Shown one piece after another: positions 61,836 to 64,000 of a stretch of 64,000 nucleotides of DNA. The translations under genes and the position numbers were made by a program. The notes beneath the pieces are model-generated. The model was not told the DNA's origin. It ran no database searches and worked only from the letters and a program-made list of their open reading frames with translations. The DNA is from Brachypodius melanocephalos (lineage: Eukaryota; Chordata; Aves; Passeriformes; Pycnonotidae). The stretch is taken from positions 6,523,632 through 6,587,631 of the forward strand of contig VZSR01003371.1 in the NCBI GenBank assembly GCA_013398615.1, given 5' to 3'. The first letter of the stretch is position 1; each line of letters begins with the position of its first letter.

Positions 61836-63628
61836 AGGCTAAGTCAGGTTCTCACCTCCTTTAACTGAAATCTACAGCTGATAATGGAAGAAAATTCTGC
61901 CATTTTATACACAGCATCAATTTATATAATTTTTATACATAATAATTGGACTAGTTTTCTAATCGACTGTGTGGAAATAAGGGTGCATATCATACCCAAA
62001 GCATTTTATTCCTGATGTGTATGTTTTAAAACATTGACAATAATAATAGCAGCTTTTTTAATTAGAAGTGGGTTTTTTTTGTATTAAGAACCCCTGTATG
62101 TTCTGAGATCATGGCATTCATGATGAGATCTGAAGGCATTCCTCCACATTTTAGTTTTCACATTCCAGTTCTTGGGTTTAATGATTTTTTTTGGGGGGTG
62201 GGGGTAGATATCAGAGCATGAGAGCTCAAATTTCTTAATAGTATGCCAGCAAAAAAAGCATTTGTTAGAGCTGTTGGAGCCTGAATTATGATTCAGTCTG
62301 AAGTACAGAGATATTCCTCTCCCACTTATCCAAAATCCCCTATGAGTGTAAGAACCTTGGCAGGTTCTTACCTGAGAAACTAATGATTCTCAGAGGAGTG
62401 GAGTAACAGTGATTCCCTTGCACACTAGTGCCTCTTCCTGTATTTGTCATGCCTTGTCGTGATCCAACCCTGTTTTGCTGGACTTTTTTTTTTTAAATTT
62501 TTTTTTTTTAAATTTGGACATTTTGTCTTGATCCTAATAAGTACCTAAATGGCTATATTGAACATAATCACAGACAAACTCTTTTTTCAGTGCTTTGAGG
62601 TTAGTAATGAAAAGTGCTATTTAGGCAATTATTGAGTAAGATGGTGCTGAAAGGCAGAGTACAATGCCTTTGTACTGGTGTCTGGAAATGTTATCATAAT
62701 ATTTAAAAGCAAGAAATTAATTATGTTTACCACAGTGGGATTGAGTCGTCTGGATCAGGCATTCTTTTCTGACATCAAAGTATGATGATATATAAAATAC
62801 AAGAACTATTTTCAAAAACACATTTTTATTTTCACCATGAAAAGTTACTTTTGTGCTCATTTTTTTCCCATTGCTAAACCAGATTAATGACTTTCAGGCC
62901 TGATAATTGCTGTCGTTGGTCTTTGATACACAACAATGTGTGTGTATAGGAACAAATGCATTATACTTCTTGTCATCTGAACATTAAAATCAAGGTAACG
63001 AGTCCTACACATTCTCAGACTTATGGGTAAAACTTCATTTGAGATAGATAAAATCCAGTCATTTCACAAACAAAGCATCAAACATAAATGCTCAGCTTCT
63101 GTGTCTTCAGAAACCTTGGCAGTGGCCTAGACCACTGCAGTGCTGTGATCATGGCCCAAGCTGCTGACCAACAGTCATTGCTTCGTTATAATTCCTCTCT
63201 GTTCGTGTTCTTTTGTTGCTGTTGACAGAAACATGAGATGAGATTTAAGACTAAAATTTTGCTTTCTGGTGCATCTCACTGGGAAGAGCAGTGTGTTAAA
63301 TAAGACCTATATGCACACAGGCTTACAGGCTGTGCTTTTCTCTATATTATCTTTTATTATATTTTGTCAAATAACCTGGTGCAATAACCATTTATCCTTA
63401 AGATATTTTGAGATATTTACAATATGTAATTATGTCTTCTATTTTCTTGATGTTTGTACTGTATTTTCCTTTCTCCTGTCAGCTGTTCTGAGTAACTGTG
63501 ATTTTGAAAGCTTGACCTGAATGTTCTCTTCTACATTACTGCTCTGTAACTTCTGTATGAGCCTATCACCATCCATTATGCCACAACTGAAGGAGGCATG
63601 AAAAAGTAATGATTTTCTGTATTTATAG

Positions 63629-63756
63629 GATTCTCCATGGTGAAGATGGTCAGCCATAGAGAACTTATTGCACTAATAGTGCAACAGCTTAACAAGTTTA
63701 ACCCTGAAAATCAGAGCCTGGAGGAATTCTTGAATGAATCAGCTAAGATGTTGCAG
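63629..63756 (+). CDS. CFAP99: CFAP99 probable first coding exon (40 codons)
   Basis: A pyrimidine-rich tract ending TTTATAG precedes 63629, and GTATAT follows 63756, so this is a well-bounded exon. ATG at 63637 opens 40 codons that end in phase 0 at CAG. The peptide contains SHRELIALIVQQLNKF and then an acidic NQSLEEFLNES segment, giving an amphipathic, helical, soluble N-terminus with no signal peptide or membrane span. A second in-frame ATG at 63646 (codon 4) has A at -3 and G at +4, a stronger Kozak context than the first. The name comes mainly from gene order: in human 4p16.3 CFAP99 lies head-to-head with ZFYVE28, the gene identified about 3.6 kb to the left. Family knowledge: CFAP99 is a poorly characterised ciliary/flagellar axonemal protein. 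The splice sites and open frame are seen directly; the function is inferred. The next exon lies beyond the right edge. Confidence 0.65.
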
Positions 63757-64000
63757 GTATATTAACATCTTACACAGTTTACTTTGTTACTGTGTGATTT
63801 TAAATGCAAAGGTGTCTGTTCTCTAACATAATGTTGTAACTTTCATTGATTTCCCTTACAGTGACATTTTCGGTTCATGAGTAAAGTCCAAATTTCTTAT
63901 GGTTATCACCAGAAAACAAGGCAGTAAAGATTAGAGGGGTTGAAAAACTGCTTGGACAGCACCAAGAGGGAATAAAAAAAGCAACCGCCTTCTAAAATTG
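63757..64000 (+). other. CFAP99: Start of CFAP99 intron after the first coding exon
   Basis: This begins with the GTATAT donor. An acceptor-like TTCCCTTACAG ends at about 63861, but the next bases are TGA, and the preceding exon ends in phase 0, so joining there would stop translation at once. I therefore read the rest of the window as intron. Confidence 0.5.

Larger units (their letters stand above)
60961..63628 (+). other. CFAP99: CFAP99 upstream region or 5' intron
   Basis: Apart from the antisense CR1 and a possible older CR1 piece, this stretch shows AT-rich unique sequence, a T-rich tract (about 62484-62512) and a small inverted repeat (62348-62356 with 62363-62371). If a non-coding first exon starts in the CpG island, this is the first CFAP99 intron; if not, it is 5' flank. 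No other coding exon was recognised. Confidence 0.5.

Noticed and set aside
63861..63920. Candidate second CFAP99 exon after TTCCCTTACAG
   Set aside because: The preceding exon ends in phase 0 and the first triplet after this acceptor is TGA, an immediate stop.

Overview
This is vertebrate nuclear DNA, almost certainly from a bird. Pieces of CR1 LINEs, the dominant avian retrotransposon, are scattered on both strands. There are also short LTR-like remnants of avian endogenous retroviruses and one probable MIR SINE, and no mammalian Alu or L1 is visible. Most of the window is CpG-poor and AT-rich and has no long open reading frames. The exception is a CpG island at about 59.55-60.96 kb.

Only two protein-coding genes can be supported, and each contributes one short coding exon. 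On the minus strand, 59999-60037 encodes the first 13 residues (MMNRFRKWLYKPK) of ZFYVE28 (LST2), a FYVE-domain regulator of endosomal EGFR signalling. Everything from 59998 down to base 1 is then its first intron, at least 60 kb long, with the other exons beyond the left edge. The exon ends in a GC rather than a GT splice donor. On the plus strand, 63629-63756 holds a 40-codon first coding exon that I assign to CFAP99, a cilia/flagella-associated protein. That call rests mainly on gene order, because ZFYVE28 and CFAP99 are head-to-head neighbours in human 4p16.3.

The two genes appear to share a bidirectional CpG-island promoter with no TATA box. It has a perfect NRF1 palindrome, two oppositely oriented ZNF143-type sites, a CCAAT box, GC boxes and three RFX/X-box-like sites. 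The RFX-like sites lie on the CFAP99 side, as expected for a ciliary gene.

Region by region: 1-59.5 kb is intron with CR1 pieces (about 6.9, 12.2, 16.3, 17.6, 42.4 and 45.5 kb), LTR-like pieces (about 1.4 and 21.8 kb), a MIR-like piece (about 33.4 kb), a 270-bp dispersed duplication (8.3 and 11.0 kb), two 31-bp-period tandem repeats (24.0 and 27.8 kb) and two near-perfect short-loop hairpins (33.0 and 43.3 kb). 59.5-61.0 kb is the promoter. 61.0-63.6 kb is the CFAP99 upstream region or 5' intron, with an antisense CR1. 63.6-64 kb holds the CFAP99 exon and the start of its next intron.

I found no operon, CRISPR array, intact mobile element or convincing new biological system. The most useful observations are the GC-AG donor, the promoter architecture, the unexplained dispersed duplication and the two hairpins.
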